DNA of 61,762 nucleotides from Pseudoflavonifractor sp. An184 (lineage in GTDB: Bacteria; Bacillota; Clostridia; Oscillospirales; Oscillospiraceae). The notes under the pieces were generated by a model, which saw nothing but the letters and a program-made list of their open reading frames with translations, ran no database searches and was not told the origin of the DNA. The translations under genes were made by a program, and so were the position numbers. This document shows positions 25,132 through 34,017 of this stretch, in pieces (position 1 is the first letter of the stretch; each line of letters opens with the position of its first letter). The stretch is taken from contig NZ_NFKI01000017.1 of assembly GCF_002160305.1 (NCBI RefSeq), positions 1 through 61,762 of the forward strand. Reading direction: 5' to 3'.

Positions 25132-25711
25132 ACAACAGAAGAAGGAACTGCGGCAGAGGCAAACCTCTCGGCAACTCATGGGGATCCGCCAGCTCACCGA
25201 CCACGGCGCCAAAACCGCCGGCGGGGAGCTGGTCTTTTTTATGGTCAAGCCGGATAATCTGTCCGTCCTGTCCGGCGAGGGAATCCGCAGCCGGGTCAAA
25301 AATCTGACGGATCTCCTGTGCGGCACCCAGGAGGTTCGCCTGCTGGCCCTGGACTCCCGTGAGTCCTTCCAGCGCAACAAGGACTGGTACCGCCAGCGGC
25401 TGGAGACAGAGGAGCTCCCGGCTATCCGGGAACTCCTGCGGCAGGACGCCGCCCACCTGGACGAGATCCAGGCCGCCACCGCCTCGGCCCGGGAGTTTGC
25501 CCTGGTCTATCGCCTGGATCAGCAGGAGTCCGGCGAGGACATCAGCCGCCTGCGGCAGATGGAGCAGGCCCTGCGGGATCTGGGATTCCATGCACGTCTT
25601 GCCTCGGAGCAGGACGTCAAGCGCCTGCTGGCGGTATATTATCAGCAGGACGTGACCACGGAATGGTTTGAGAACTGCGACGGAGAGAGGTGGGTGATGG
25701 AAAATGCCTAA
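25124..25711 (+). CDS. Conjugal transfer protein of unknown class, VirB4 operon
   Basis: A 195-residue soluble protein starting TTG 25124 after GGGGGGAAA, overlapping the VirB3-like gene by 8 bp and VirB4 by 8 bp. Seen: a basic N-terminus (NRQQKKELRQRQTSRQLMGIRQL), a beta-rich middle (GGELVFFMVKPDNLSVLS) and a helical C-terminus. It resembles the N-terminal domain of VirB4 in some ICEs and may be a detached part of it (inference). Operon context strongly suggests a mating-channel role. Confidence 0.6.
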   Translation: MNRQQKKELRQRQTSRQLMGIRQLTDHGAKTAGGELVFFMVKPDNLSVLSGEGIRSRVKNLTDLLCGTQEVRLLALDSRESFQRNKDWYRQRLETEELPAIRELLRQDAAHLDEIQAATASAREFALVYRLDQQESGEDISRLRQMEQALRDLGFHARLASEQDVKRLLAVYYQQDVTTEWFENCDGERWVMENA

Positions 25712-27551
25712 GAAAATACAGAAGAAAAAGAAGAACAAAACAGAGCCGCGGGTTCAGGAGACACGGCCCAAGGATTTCCTGGACCTTATCGCCCCCGCTG
25801 CCGTGAAGTTCAACACGGATCACTATATCTGTGGCAGCATGTACCACTGCACCCTGGCCCTGCGTAGCTACCCCGCCACCACGGAGGAGCTGGCCCTGCT
25901 CCGCCATCTGGGGGAGAAAAGCGGCGTCACCCTGAGCATCTATACCAGACAGGTGACCGCCGCCGAGGAAAATGGCATCCTCCACAACGCGGAGAACAAG
26001 AACCGCATGGCCCGGAGCAGCACCAACAGCATGAAAGCGGCCGTCACCGCCGAGGGCAACCTCCAGGATGTGGCGGAGCTCATCGCCGCCATGCGGAAGA
26101 ACCGGGAGCCTCTGGTACACTGCGCGGTGTACATCGACCTGGCAGCCCGTGACCCGGAGAGCCTGCGCCGGCTCCGGGAGGAGGTGACGGCGGAGCTGGT
26201 GCGGAGCAAGCTGGGGACCGACCAGCTCCTGCTGCGCCAACAGGACGGATTCCTCTCATCCAACCCCATGGGCCGCAACACTTTCAGGAGCCAGTATGAG
26301 CGTGTCATGCCCGCCAGCTCGGTGGCCAATCTATACCCCTTCAACTACTCCGGCAAGACCGATCCCCACGGATTCTACATTGGGCGGGACCGCTACGGCT
26401 CCAACATCATCGTGGATCTGGACCGGCGGGCGGAGGACAAGACCACCGCCAGCGCCCTCATCCTGGGCAACTCTGGCCAGGGCAAGAGCTATCTCCTGAA
26501 ACTCCTGCTGTGCAGCATCCTGGAGGCCGGGAAGTCCGCCATCTGCCTGGACCCGGAGCATGAGCTCATTGATCTCTGTTCCCACCTGGGCGGATGCTTC
26601 ATCGACCTGATGAGCGGCCAGTACCGCATCAATCCCCTGGAGCCCAAGGTGTGGGATGTGGGCGGCGAGGGGGAACCGGAGCCGGACACCCCCCTTGCCT
26701 TCCGCCAGAAGACCCGCCTGAGCCAGCACATCTCCTTCCTGAAAGACTTTTTCCGCTCCTACAAGGATTTCGCGGACCGGCACATCGACACCATCGAGCT
26801 GATGCTGGAGCGGCTGTACCGGAGCTTTGGGCTGAACGACCACACGGACTTCTCCACCCTGACACCAACGGACTATCCCATCCTCTCCGACCTCTATGAC
26901 GTCATCGAGGACGCATACCAGCACTACGACCGGGAGGAAAACCCGCTATACCCCAAAGAACTGCTGCGGGAGATCCTGCTGGGCCTCCACTCCATGTGCC
27001 GGGGGGCAGAGAGCAAGTTCTTCAACGGGCCGACAAATATCACCAGCTTCCGTTTCCTGGTCTTCGGCGTGAAGGGGCTGCTCCAGGCCAACAGCAGTGT
27101 GAAGAACGCCATGCTGTTTAACGTGCTCTCTTTCTTCAGCGACAAGCTGCTCACCGAGGGGAACACCGTGGCCACGCTGGACGAGCTGTACATCTGGCTG
27201 AGCAATCTCACCGCCGTGGAGTATATCCGCAACAGCCTGAAGCGTGTCCGCAAAAAGGAGTCCGCCCTGATTCTGGCGTCGCAAAATCTGGAGGACTTCG
27301 ACCAACCGGGCATCCGGGAGCTGACTCGCCCCCTCTTCGCTATCCCCACCCATCAGTTCCTGTTCAACGCCGGCAGTGTGGATAAGCGGTTTTATATGGA
27401 CAACCTTCAGCTGGAGCCTTCGGAGTTCGAGCTGATCCGATATCCCCAGCGGGGTGTCTGCCTCTACAAGTGCGGCAATGAGCGATACCTATTGGAAGTT
27501 CACGCCCCGCCTTATAAGGAAAAACTGTTCGGAACAGCGGGAGGACGGTAG
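25704..27551 (+). CDS. virB4: VirB4-type conjugation ATPase
   Basis: The motor ATPase of the mating apparatus. It is 615 residues, with a basic N-terminus, Walker A GNSGQGKS (255-262) and a Walker B-like VATLDELYIW further on. The region between contains the VirB4 landmark ICLDPEHELIDL. C-terminal QNLEDFDQ and FLFNAGSVD are also typical. It follows the VirB3-like gene and precedes an M23 hydrolase, the usual order in Tn1549-like elements. It acts at the inner face of the membrane. Confidence 0.9.
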   Translation: MPKKIQKKKKNKTEPRVQETRPKDFLDLIAPAAVKFNTDHYICGSMYHCTLALRSYPATTEELALLRHLGEKSGVTLSIYTRQVTAAEENGILHNAENKNRMARSSTNSMKAAVTAEGNLQDVAELIAAMRKNREPLVHCAVYIDLAARDPESLRRLREEVTAELVRSKLGTDQLLLRQQDGFLSSNPMGRNTFRSQYERVMPASSVANLYPFNYSGKTDPHGFYIGRDRYGSNIIVDLDRRAEDKTTASALILGNSGQGKSYLLKLLLCSILEAGKSAICLDPEHELIDLCSHLGGCFIDLMSGQYRINPLEPKVWDVGGEGEPEPDTPLAFRQKTRLSQHISFLKDFFRSYKDFADRHIDTIELMLERLYRSFGLNDHTDFSTLTPTDYPILSDLYDVIEDAYQHYDREENPLYPKELLREILLGLHSMCRGAESKFFNGPTNITSFRFLVFGVKGLLQANSSVKNAMLFNVLSFFSDKLLTEGNTVATLDELYIWLSNLTAVEYIRNSLKRVRKKESALILASQNLEDFDQPGIRELTRPLFAIPTHQFLFNAGSVDKRFYMDNLQLEPSEFELIRYPQRGVCLYKCGNERYLLEVHAPPYKEKLFGTAGGR

Positions 27552-27586
27552 TCGCAGCACGGAGATCAAGGAGGTGATGATACCGC

Positions 27587-28669
27587 ATGAGCGCAACTGC
27601 CGTGGCCGCGATCAAAGCGGCCATTCTTGCTCTGACAGACGAGAGCACTCGGAAGAAGATCGGCTGGGTGCTGGTGGCCATCCTTTCCCCCATCATCTTG
27701 GTCGTGGCCCTGATCTGCTCTATATTCTCCTCCACTTCTCAGCACAACGTGTCCACCGTGGAGCTGTGCTTCCACGGCGGGACCATCTCCGCCAGCGCCA
27801 CCCCGGAGTACCGGCAGTTTATTTTGGAGATGCGGGAAAGTTTTAGTATGCTGGACAGCATGGTGGAGGAGATCAACAGCTTGCTGGAAGATGGGGAAAG
27901 CCTTGACGCAAATCGGGTCAAGGCCATTTTTTATGTTCTGTATTTCGGCGCCCAACAGCCGGACGAGGTGGGGCTGCAATCTTTTGTGGACTGCTTTGTG
28001 ACCTATACCGAGGGGATCCGGACGGTCATTGACACAGACCAAGAAGGCAACGAGGTGGAAGCCGAGGAGACCTATCAGATCCCGCACTTGGTGGATGACC
28101 TGTCCCAAATCTACGAGCGGATCGGCGAGGCGACGGGAGTCACGGCCACTCCAAGCCACCAGGCAAACGCTGACAACATCTACAACCTAATCGTCTACGG
28201 CTCCCCCGGCGGATCCAGCGGCGGCTGGTTTCCCGGAGCGGACATGCCGTTTATTGGGGTGGACGGGTTCTGTTCTCCTATCGGAGCTGGCTGGGAGTCG
28301 GTGGTGACCTCGGAGTTCGGCTACCGCAGCGACCCGTTTACCGGCGAGACCAGGGGGCACACCGGCATGGATCTGGCGGTGCCTACGGGCACGCCCATCC
28401 GGGCCGCATTGCCCGGCACCATCACTGTGTCCCAGTACAGCAGCAGCTACGGCTACTATGTGATGATCGACCACGGGAATGGTCTCTCCACCTTGTATGG
28501 CCACAACTCACAACTGCTGGCCCAGGTGGGGCAGACGGTAGAGGCCGGAGACATCATTTCTCTCTCCGGTTCCACCGGGCGGTCCACAGGGCCCCACCTC
28601 CACTTCGAGGTGCGTGTCAACGGGGAGCGGACAAATCCAAGATATTATTTACCGACGTCAGGAGGATGA
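27587..28669 (+). CDS. Membrane-anchored M23 peptidoglycan hydrolase of the mating system
   Basis: A 360-residue protein: a basic N-terminus and one membrane helix (IGWVLVAILSPIILVVALICSIF, ~25-47), an extracellular middle (~60-210) and an M23 peptidase domain. The zinc site is visible: HTGMD (H-x3-D) and HLHFEV (HxH), plus the ITVSQYSSSYGYYVMIDHGNGLSTLYGH core. Such hydrolases open the wall for the conjugation channel (VirB1-like role). AAGGAGGTGAT precedes ATG 27587. Confident family. Confidence 0.88.
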   Translation: MSATAVAAIKAAILALTDESTRKKIGWVLVAILSPIILVVALICSIFSSTSQHNVSTVELCFHGGTISASATPEYRQFILEMRESFSMLDSMVEEINSLLEDGESLDANRVKAIFYVLYFGAQQPDEVGLQSFVDCFVTYTEGIRTVIDTDQEGNEVEAEETYQIPHLVDDLSQIYERIGEATGVTATPSHQANADNIYNLIVYGSPGGSSGGWFPGADMPFIGVDGFCSPIGAGWESVVTSEFGYRSDPFTGETRGHTGMDLAVPTGTPIRAALPGTITVSQYSSSYGYYVMIDHGNGLSTLYGHNSQLLAQVGQTVEAGDIISLSGSTGRSTGPHLHFEVRVNGERTNPRYYLPTSGG

Positions 28670-28673
28670 CAAA

Positions 28674-28925
28674 ATGAAAAAAGCAACGATCTCAGTGGCT
28701 GTTGAACAGGAAAAACTCAGAGCAATCCAGTTCTACATGGGCAAGAGCGGCACCTCTCTGGAGGCGGAGTTAGATGATTTTATGGCGCGACTCTATAAAA
28801 AATATGTGCCTTCCCAGACCAGGGAGTACATCGAAAGCCGGGAGAGTTCCGAGGAGCCAGCCCGTCCCAAGTCTGGCAAACTCGCCCGCACGACTGAGCC
28901 GATTCAGGCAGAGGAGGTGGAGTGA
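28674..28925 (+). CDS. Small accessory protein (DUF6103-like)
   Basis: An 83-residue protein starting KKATISVAVEQEKLRAIQFYMGKSGTSLEAELDDFMARLYKKYVPSQTREYI. This pattern, with a strand then two helices, resembles the DUF6103 family of clostridial ICEs, and could be an RHH-like DNA-binding fold. ATG 28674 follows AGGAGG. Family name is from memory, so moderate. It overlaps the next gene. Confidence 0.5.
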   Translation: MKKATISVAVEQEKLRAIQFYMGKSGTSLEAELDDFMARLYKKYVPSQTREYIESRESSEEPARPKSGKLARTTEPIQAEEVE

Positions 28926-30364
28926 TGGGCAATTCCTATTCTGCCGAGGTGTGGCTGGACGAACGCCGCTGGGATGCACTGGAAGCGGCTCTGGAGGAGC
29001 AGGGCACCAACATCGAAAAGTATCTGCAGGACTACCTGGTAGATTTGTACCGGGAGATGGTGCCAGCAGACCAAGTTCGGGAGATCGAGTCCTGCATCAA
29101 ACAGGAGCGGCAGGAGGAGCTGCGAGAGGCCGAGGCACGGAAAGTTTTCTCTGTATTCCGCCTATGGGATGGAGGGAAAAGCCGCTGTCTGGCAACCGAA
29201 TATCCGAAAGAGTTTCTGGATATAGCCCGGCTCCTGCGTAAGTGCCTGCAGGAGGGAGATGGTGGCACCGACGCCTTTGCCCGAAAAATCTATGGAGGTT
29301 ATGACATTTCTCTGGAGCGGTTTAATGAGCTGACACAGGAGCGGCTGGAGAACACAGGGCGTGTCGCCGGCGTATTCGAGCTGGACTTTGACAAAAAAGT
29401 GTTCTCAGCCGTCCACATTCTGGACGGCTGGAAAAGCTATCGGTTCCAGGATGTGAGCGCCGCTGCCTACCAAGCGTTCCGCAAGGAGCACAGCTCTCAG
29501 GAGGAGCGTTGGCGGAAATTTGTGTCCCGGCTGGAGGGAAAAGAGCTGACTGACCGGGATCTCGGCGTCCCTCTGAAGGCTCTGCGGGACCTCCAGCCGG
29601 GAGACCTTCTGTTCACAGAGCCAGCCAACCGTATGGGGCGGCTGCTGGATTTTCAGGTGGACTGCTCCAGCGACATGGTGCAGATGGAGGTGTTCGGTCC
29701 AGAGGTAAAATGCGCCAAGACCGGCAGCTGGCTCGACATCTACGTCAGCTACGACGTGGCCCGGCAGGAGGTGCGGGATCACTTGGATCTCACGCTGCAC
29801 CGAAAAGACGGCGCATGGGAGAAGTCTTTCACCTACGTTCTTTCTCCGTCGGAGCGGGAACTTTTGAGGACCGAGCTGGAGGAGCATTGCCAGAAACAGT
29901 ACAGGAAAACGCTGAACGATCTCTATGCGGAACGGTATCGGCAGGAGGCCGGGACGCCGCCCAAGCTGGATGGCGGGAGCCAGCGGTTGGATCTGCGGCA
30001 GGTCTCCTTCGAAGGCGACATCTCCGAGTACGACGGAACGCTGTCCTTCTACATGCCGGTCACCTTCGACCCGGACGCAGTGTTTGGGACCAATGTGACC
30101 TCAGATTCCAATGGCGACTGGCTCAACGTCTACGCCAACTATGACCTGGAGACGGGCGGGCCGGAGCAGTCACTGACCGTCGTGCTTGTCTGCGGTGACG
30201 GGAACGAGTTCGAGTTTTCTTATCCCTTGACCGCCTCGGATCGGGAACAGCTCCGGGAGAAGATGGAGGGCTACTGCCAATCGCAGGCCGGGATGTCCCT
30301 GGATAACTACCGACAGGAGCTGTGCTCAGAGGAGTCGTCCATGGAACAGGGGCCTCAGATGTAG
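28925..30364 (+). CDS. Large ICE accessory protein with repeated domain
   Basis: A 479-residue protein. Its first ~50 residues (SAEVWLDERRWDALEAALEEQGTNIEKYLQDYLVDLYREMVP) resemble the small protein encoded just before it, so the two may share a fold. Its C-terminal half has two related segments, around residues 230-320 and 355-450, each with a beta-rich stretch (DWLNVYANYDLETG, SWLDIYVSYDVARQ) and a helical LSPSERELLR / LTASDREQLR part. Start ATG 28925 follows GAGGAGG. Function unknown. Confidence 0.55.
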   Translation: MGNSYSAEVWLDERRWDALEAALEEQGTNIEKYLQDYLVDLYREMVPADQVREIESCIKQERQEELREAEARKVFSVFRLWDGGKSRCLATEYPKEFLDIARLLRKCLQEGDGGTDAFARKIYGGYDISLERFNELTQERLENTGRVAGVFELDFDKKVFSAVHILDGWKSYRFQDVSAAAYQAFRKEHSSQEERWRKFVSRLEGKELTDRDLGVPLKALRDLQPGDLLFTEPANRMGRLLDFQVDCSSDMVQMEVFGPEVKCAKTGSWLDIYVSYDVARQEVRDHLDLTLHRKDGAWEKSFTYVLSPSERELLRTELEEHCQKQYRKTLNDLYAERYRQEAGTPPKLDGGSQRLDLRQVSFEGDISEYDGTLSFYMPVTFDPDAVFGTNVTSDSNGDWLNVYANYDLETGGPEQSLTVVLVCGDGNEFEFSYPLTASDREQLREKMEGYCQSQAGMSLDNYRQELCSEESSMEQGPQM

Positions 30365-30891
30365 CTGGTGGGAGTCGCCCTCGATGGGCGGCTCCTGCGT
30401 TTCTCCCCGTTGTTGCCCCTGTGCCGCCCCGTGTCGCCCTTTTGATGGCGGGGTGGCATCCGTACCCCTCCCCGCCCTCTGCAGAGGCGTGTTGAGGCCG
30501 TGCGCCCGCTGTTTCGCAAAACCGCCCTCTGACCCAGCGAAGTGCTCAGGGGTGGAGAGACGGTGCGGCGCAAGGAACGGGCTTTGCTGCCTGCGGCGAA
30601 GTGAGAGATATGGAGCCTACAACGACGTGAACCGGGGGGACGAAAAAAGTGCGGGATAAAGCGGTGGCTCCACCGCCTTTCACACCGTCCCGCAATGCGG
30701 GCCGGGGATACGGTTTTCAAGCAAAGGCCACCACTTTTCCGCATGTTTTCAAAATATAGCGTGGCTCCTCTTTTGAGGAGGAGTCTCCTGTTCCAGCTCC
30801 AATTCAGCCGGAATCCACCGTTGTTCCGGCGTTTTGGCTGGCTCAGATGTGGCTCCTTCGCCCTGAAATCAAGATTTTTGGAGGTTTGACT
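30365..30891. other. Candidate oriT region (non-coding, GC-rich, hairpin-rich)
   Basis: A 527-bp gap directly before the relaxosome-type gene and the relaxase. I see no credible gene. It contains several hairpins; the best is nested: TGCGGGA (30650-30656) pairs with TCCCGCA (30688-30694) around GCGGTGG (30661-30667) and CCACCGC (30670-30676), and CCCGC-AAT-GCGGG sits at 30689-30701. This architecture next to mobilisation genes is what an oriT looks like. The nick site cannot be fixed from sequence alone. Confidence 0.45.
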
Positions 30892-31299
30892 ATGACAGAA
30901 GAAAAGACACGAATCCACACCCGGATCTCACCGGAGACGGAGCAGAAGATCGCCGCGGCTATGCCCTTCTCCAATTGCAGAAGTCAAAATGAATTCGTGG
31001 AAAAGGCGCTCCAGTTTTACTGCGAGCACCTGACCGCCCAGGATACCTTCTCCGCCCTGCCGCCTGTACTGCTCTCCGCCATTCGCGCTACTGTGCAGGC
31101 CAGCGAGGATCGGATCTGCCGCCTGCTGTTCAAACTGGCGGTGGAGATGGATATGATGATGAATATCCTGGCGGCAGGTATGGAGCTCACGGACGAGGAT
31201 CTCCGGGAGCTCCGGGGGAGGTGCGTCCGCGAGGTCAAAGAGACCCGAGGCAGGATCTCCTTCGAGGACGCCGTCGACTATCAAAAAGGTGCGAACTGA
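30892..31299 (+). CDS. Relaxosome-type RHH protein (MobC-like)
   Basis: A 135-residue protein starting ATG 30892 after GGAGG. The N-terminal segment KTRIHTRISPETEQKIAAAMPFSNCRSQNEFVEKALQFYCEHL fits a ribbon-helix-helix fold; the rest is helical. Proteins of this type bind oriT and help the relaxase nick; placement between the candidate oriT and the relaxase supports that. Exact family not verified. Confidence 0.65.
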   Translation: MTEEKTRIHTRISPETEQKIAAAMPFSNCRSQNEFVEKALQFYCEHLTAQDTFSALPPVLLSAIRATVQASEDRICRLLFKLAVEMDMMMNILAAGMELTDEDLRELRGRCVREVKETRGRISFEDAVDYQKGAN

Positions 31300-31336
31300 A
31301 ATGCCGCCGTCCAAGCAGGACGGCGGCGTTTGTGTT

Positions 31337-31744
31337 TCAGCTATTCAGAAAATCAGAGGGTGTGACTGCTGGCACAATGGAGCCTGCGAAATCCTTCGTG
31401 TTCCGGGTCAGGATGCAGTCGGCCTCATTCCGCTCTGCCACCGCGTCCACCACAGCATCCTCGAAGTCCTGCATCTCCCGTGACAGCGCGGTGTGGATGT
31501 CCATCCCAGTCACATCGGCAAAGGTGACCAGCGCGGCCAGCTGCTCCACACGCTCCTTCGCCTGCTGTGGAGACTGCAGCGCCTTCCGCAGCACATAGAA
31601 AATGTCGGTTACTGCGGAGGCGGAAAGCAGACACTCCGCCTCCGCCTCAATCGCCTTGCGCAGAGCTTGATAGGAATCCGAAAAAAACGGTTCACGCTTC
31701 TGGAGGATGTCCAAAAGCACATTGGTATCCACCATGATCCTCAT
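31337..31744 (-). CDS. PIN-domain toxin (VapC-like)
   Basis: A 135-residue PIN-domain RNase. Acidic residues visible in the expected places: Asp6 (MVDTNVLLDIL), Asp in SAVTDIFYVL, and the DAVVDAVA and ADCILTRNTKDF region. Such toxins cleave RNA. It overlaps the antitoxin start by 4 bp (31741-31744) and is transcribed with it from the consensus promoter at 32003-32031. It probably stabilises the ICE. Confidence 0.85.
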   Translation of the reverse strand: MRIMVDTNVLLDILQKREPFFSDSYQALRKAIEAEAECLLSASAVTDIFYVLRKALQSPQQAKERVEQLAALVTFADVTGMDIHTALSREMQDFEDAVVDAVAERNEADCILTRNTKDFAGSIVPAVTPSDFLNS

Positions 31745-31968
31745 TGCCGCGCCAGACGCTCCTTCCGGATCGTGTCCTCATCTGCATCCACTCGAGATGC
31801 GATACCCACCAACTCGTCCAGCACCGCCAGCTTATTGCTGGAGGGGCTGGTCAGGCGGGCGATGTTCTTCCCGTTCTTCGTGATATACACATCCTGCGTG
31901 GCAACCATGTCCAGATACTTTCCCAGATTGGATTTGAACTCCGTTGCTGTCACGATCATTTCAAACAC
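31741..31968 (-). CDS. Phd/YefM-family antitoxin
   Basis: A 75-residue protein, MFEMIVTATEFKSNLGKYLDMVATQDVYITKNGKNIARLTS..., a standard Phd/YefM fold with N-terminal DNA-binding part and a flexible acidic/basic C-terminal tail. It should bind the PIN toxin and repress the shared promoter. The perfect 11-bp inverted repeat over the promoter -35 is a good candidate operator. Confidence 0.85.
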   Translation of the reverse strand: MFEMIVTATEFKSNLGKYLDMVATQDVYITKNGKNIARLTSPSSNKLAVLDELVGIASRVDADEDTIRKERLARQ

Positions 31969-32002
31969 CTCCAGCGGTTATAGTGTGGTTCCTGCTATTC
32001 TC

Positions 32003-32031
32003 ATTATACGGAAACCGCACGATATTGTCAA
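32003..32031 (-). promoter_or_regulatory. Consensus sigma-70 promoter of the toxin-antitoxin pair
   Basis: On the minus strand, TTGACA (32026-32031) and TATAAT (32003-32008) are separated by exactly 17 bp: a perfect sigma-A/sigma-70 promoter, 35 bp upstream of the antitoxin start codon. Confidence 0.88.
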
Positions 32032-32046
32032 TAAAATCGTGCGGTT
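32013..32046. promoter_or_regulatory. Inverted-repeat operator over the TA promoter
   Basis: A perfect 11-bp inverted repeat, AACCGCACGAT (32013-32023) and ATCGTGCGGTT (32036-32046), with a 12-bp gap. One arm lies in the spacer of the TA promoter and the other just beyond the -35, consistent with autorepression by the antitoxin. The right arm also lies 30 bp before the relaxase start. Confidence 0.65.
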
Positions 32047-32075
32047 ATTTTGTTCGATACAAGGCGGTGATATGC

Positions 32076-34004
32076 GTGCCTCATCTGATTTTCAAGTGTC
32101 CCTACATTCGGGGCGGCTCGAAAAAAGTTGCCGCCCATCTGAGCAACTATGTCCGATACATGGCGACTCGAGAGGGCGCTCAGCGGATCGCCGCTGACAA
32201 AGCCCAACTGCCCGCTACAAAAAAACAGCAGCAGATGGTGGAGCAGCTCCTCCGGGATTTTCCTCTCAGCCGTGGAACCTTCGAGTACGAGGACTACGCC
32301 GCCGCACCCACTCGGGGCAACGCCGCAGACTTCATCACACGGGCGCTGGAGGACAACTACGATGCGGCGGCGAAAAAAGAAAACTACATCAGTTACATCG
32401 CCAGCCGTCCCCGCGCCCAGCGTACGGGCTCCCATGCCCTTTTCACCGGCTCGGATGAGTCGCCGCCCCTGTCCAAGGTGGCGGAGGAGATTGCACACCA
32501 CCCCGGCAATGTGTGGCTCCCAATCATTTCCCTGCGGCGGGAGGACGCCGCCCGGCTGGGCTACGACGACGCGGAGCGGTGGAAAAGCCTGCTTACCGGA
32601 TACGCCATGGAGATTGCCCAGGCCATGAAGATCCCCTGGGATCAGTTCCGGTGGTATGCCGCCTTCCACGACGAGTCCCACCATCCTCACATCCACATGG
32701 TCTGCTACAGCGCGGATGGAACGTCCGGCTACCTCACCAAGCAGGGGATCGCGGACATCAAGTCCGGTCTGGCCAAAGAAATCTTCCAGAACGACCTGAC
32801 CGAACTTTATCAGCAGCAGACCCAGCGGCGGGACGTGCTGAACCGGGATGCCCAAGAGGTGATGCGGGAGCTGCTCCTCCGCATGGAGGAGGGAACGGTT
32901 GACAATCCACGTATCGAGGAGCTTATGACCCATCTGGCGGATCGCCTGCAGTTCCTCTCCGGGAAAAAACAATACGGCTATCTGAAAGCGCCGCTGAAGG
33001 CCGTGGTGGACGAGATCGTGGACGAGCTGGCCAGGGATCCCCGTGTGGCCAAAGCCTACGACCTGTGGTATGAGATGCGGGAGGAGGTGCTGCGCACCTA
33101 CAAAAACGATCTGCCGGAACGCCTGCCTCTCTCCCGGCAGAAGGAATTCAAGCGGATCAAAAACATGGTCATCCAGGAGGCAATACGGCTGGGAGAACTG
33201 CGGCAAGTGTTCCATCCGGAGGATCAGGCAGAGGACACACTACCAGAACAGAAAGGAGCAGACGGCCCCCAGCCGGGGCCAGAGTCCGTTTGGGATGAAC
33301 GTTCTAATGACAGCGGAGAACCGCACAACTCATGGGAGCAGATATACCGGCGTGCGAGGGCCATCCTCGAAGATCCGAAAGCACCGCCGGAACAGACGGC
33401 CCAGGCGGTGGAGCTGCTGACCAAGGCGGCGGAGCATGGAAGTTGCTCCGCCGCTTTTACGTTGGGAAGGTTGTATCTCTCGGGGACAACACTGCCCCAC
33501 GATCCCGTCGCCGCTGTCCGATGGCTGGAACGTGCGGCCCTGGGTGGAGATCAGCACGCTCAATATCGCCTTGGGAAATTGCTTCTCCAGGGAGATGCGG
33601 TTCCCAAGGATGCAGACGGGGCCGTCCGCTGGCTGACCGCGTCCGCGGAGCAGGGAAACCAATATGCCCAGTATGCCCTTGGCAAGCTCTTCCTGCTGGG
33701 AAAGGATGTTCCAGAGAATCGGAAGGCCGCTCGGCAGTGGTTCCAGAAAGCAGCGGAGCAGGGAGATCAGTACGCCCAGTATTTTGTGGAGCGTATGGAT
33801 CACCGGGATCTTTTTCCCGTTGTGCAGTCAGCCGCCCGGCTGCTCCATCACCTGGCCGGCATCTTCCGGGAGCAGAGCCAGCCTCCCCACCCCAGAGGTT
33901 TGAGGCTGACCGTGGACAAAAAACTCTGGCGGAAGATCCGGGAAAAGAAGATCGCTATGGGGCATAAGCCCGACGATCATGAAGAACCGACCATCACGAT
34001 GTAA
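32076..34004 (+). CDS. MobP-type relaxase with C-terminal Sel1-like repeats
   Basis: Nicks oriT and attaches to the transferred strand. From GTG 32076 (after AAGGCGG) it is 642 residues: the N-terminus PHLIFKCPYIRGGS and NYVRYMATREG match the MobP-type relaxases of clostridial ICEs, the metal-binding HPHIH (H203, H205, H207) lies in HDESHHPHIHMV, and residues ~450-590 carry Sel1-like repeats (AAFTLGRLYLSG, AQYRLGKLLLQG, AQYALGKLFLLG, each with AxxWxxxAAxxG), protein-interaction modules. The catalytic tyrosine is not assigned. Confidence 0.85.
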   Translation: MPHLIFKCPYIRGGSKKVAAHLSNYVRYMATREGAQRIAADKAQLPATKKQQQMVEQLLRDFPLSRGTFEYEDYAAAPTRGNAADFITRALEDNYDAAAKKENYISYIASRPRAQRTGSHALFTGSDESPPLSKVAEEIAHHPGNVWLPIISLRREDAARLGYDDAERWKSLLTGYAMEIAQAMKIPWDQFRWYAAFHDESHHPHIHMVCYSADGTSGYLTKQGIADIKSGLAKEIFQNDLTELYQQQTQRRDVLNRDAQEVMRELLLRMEEGTVDNPRIEELMTHLADRLQFLSGKKQYGYLKAPLKAVVDEIVDELARDPRVAKAYDLWYEMREEVLRTYKNDLPERLPLSRQKEFKRIKNMVIQEAIRLGELRQVFHPEDQAEDTLPEQKGADGPQPGPESVWDERSNDSGEPHNSWEQIYRRARAILEDPKAPPEQTAQAVELLTKAAEHGSCSAAFTLGRLYLSGTTLPHDPVAAVRWLERAALGGDQHAQYRLGKLLLQGDAVPKDADGAVRWLTASAEQGNQYAQYALGKLFLLGKDVPENRKAARQWFQKAAEQGDQYAQYFVERMDHRDLFPVVQSAARLLHHLAGIFREQSQPPHPRGLRLTVDKKLWRKIREKKIAMGHKPDDHEEPTITM

Positions 34005-34017
34005 CGGAGGTTTTAAT

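Noticed and set aside
30365-30918. Minus-strand 187-codon frame in the candidate oriT region
   Set aside because: Composition is Arg/Ser/Pro-rich and no family is recognisable; the hairpin-rich DNA explains the open frame.
32028-33215. Minus-strand open frame of 395 codons opposite the relaxase
   Set aside because: The plus-strand relaxase has clear motifs; this is its reverse shadow and overlaps the toxin-antitoxin promoter.
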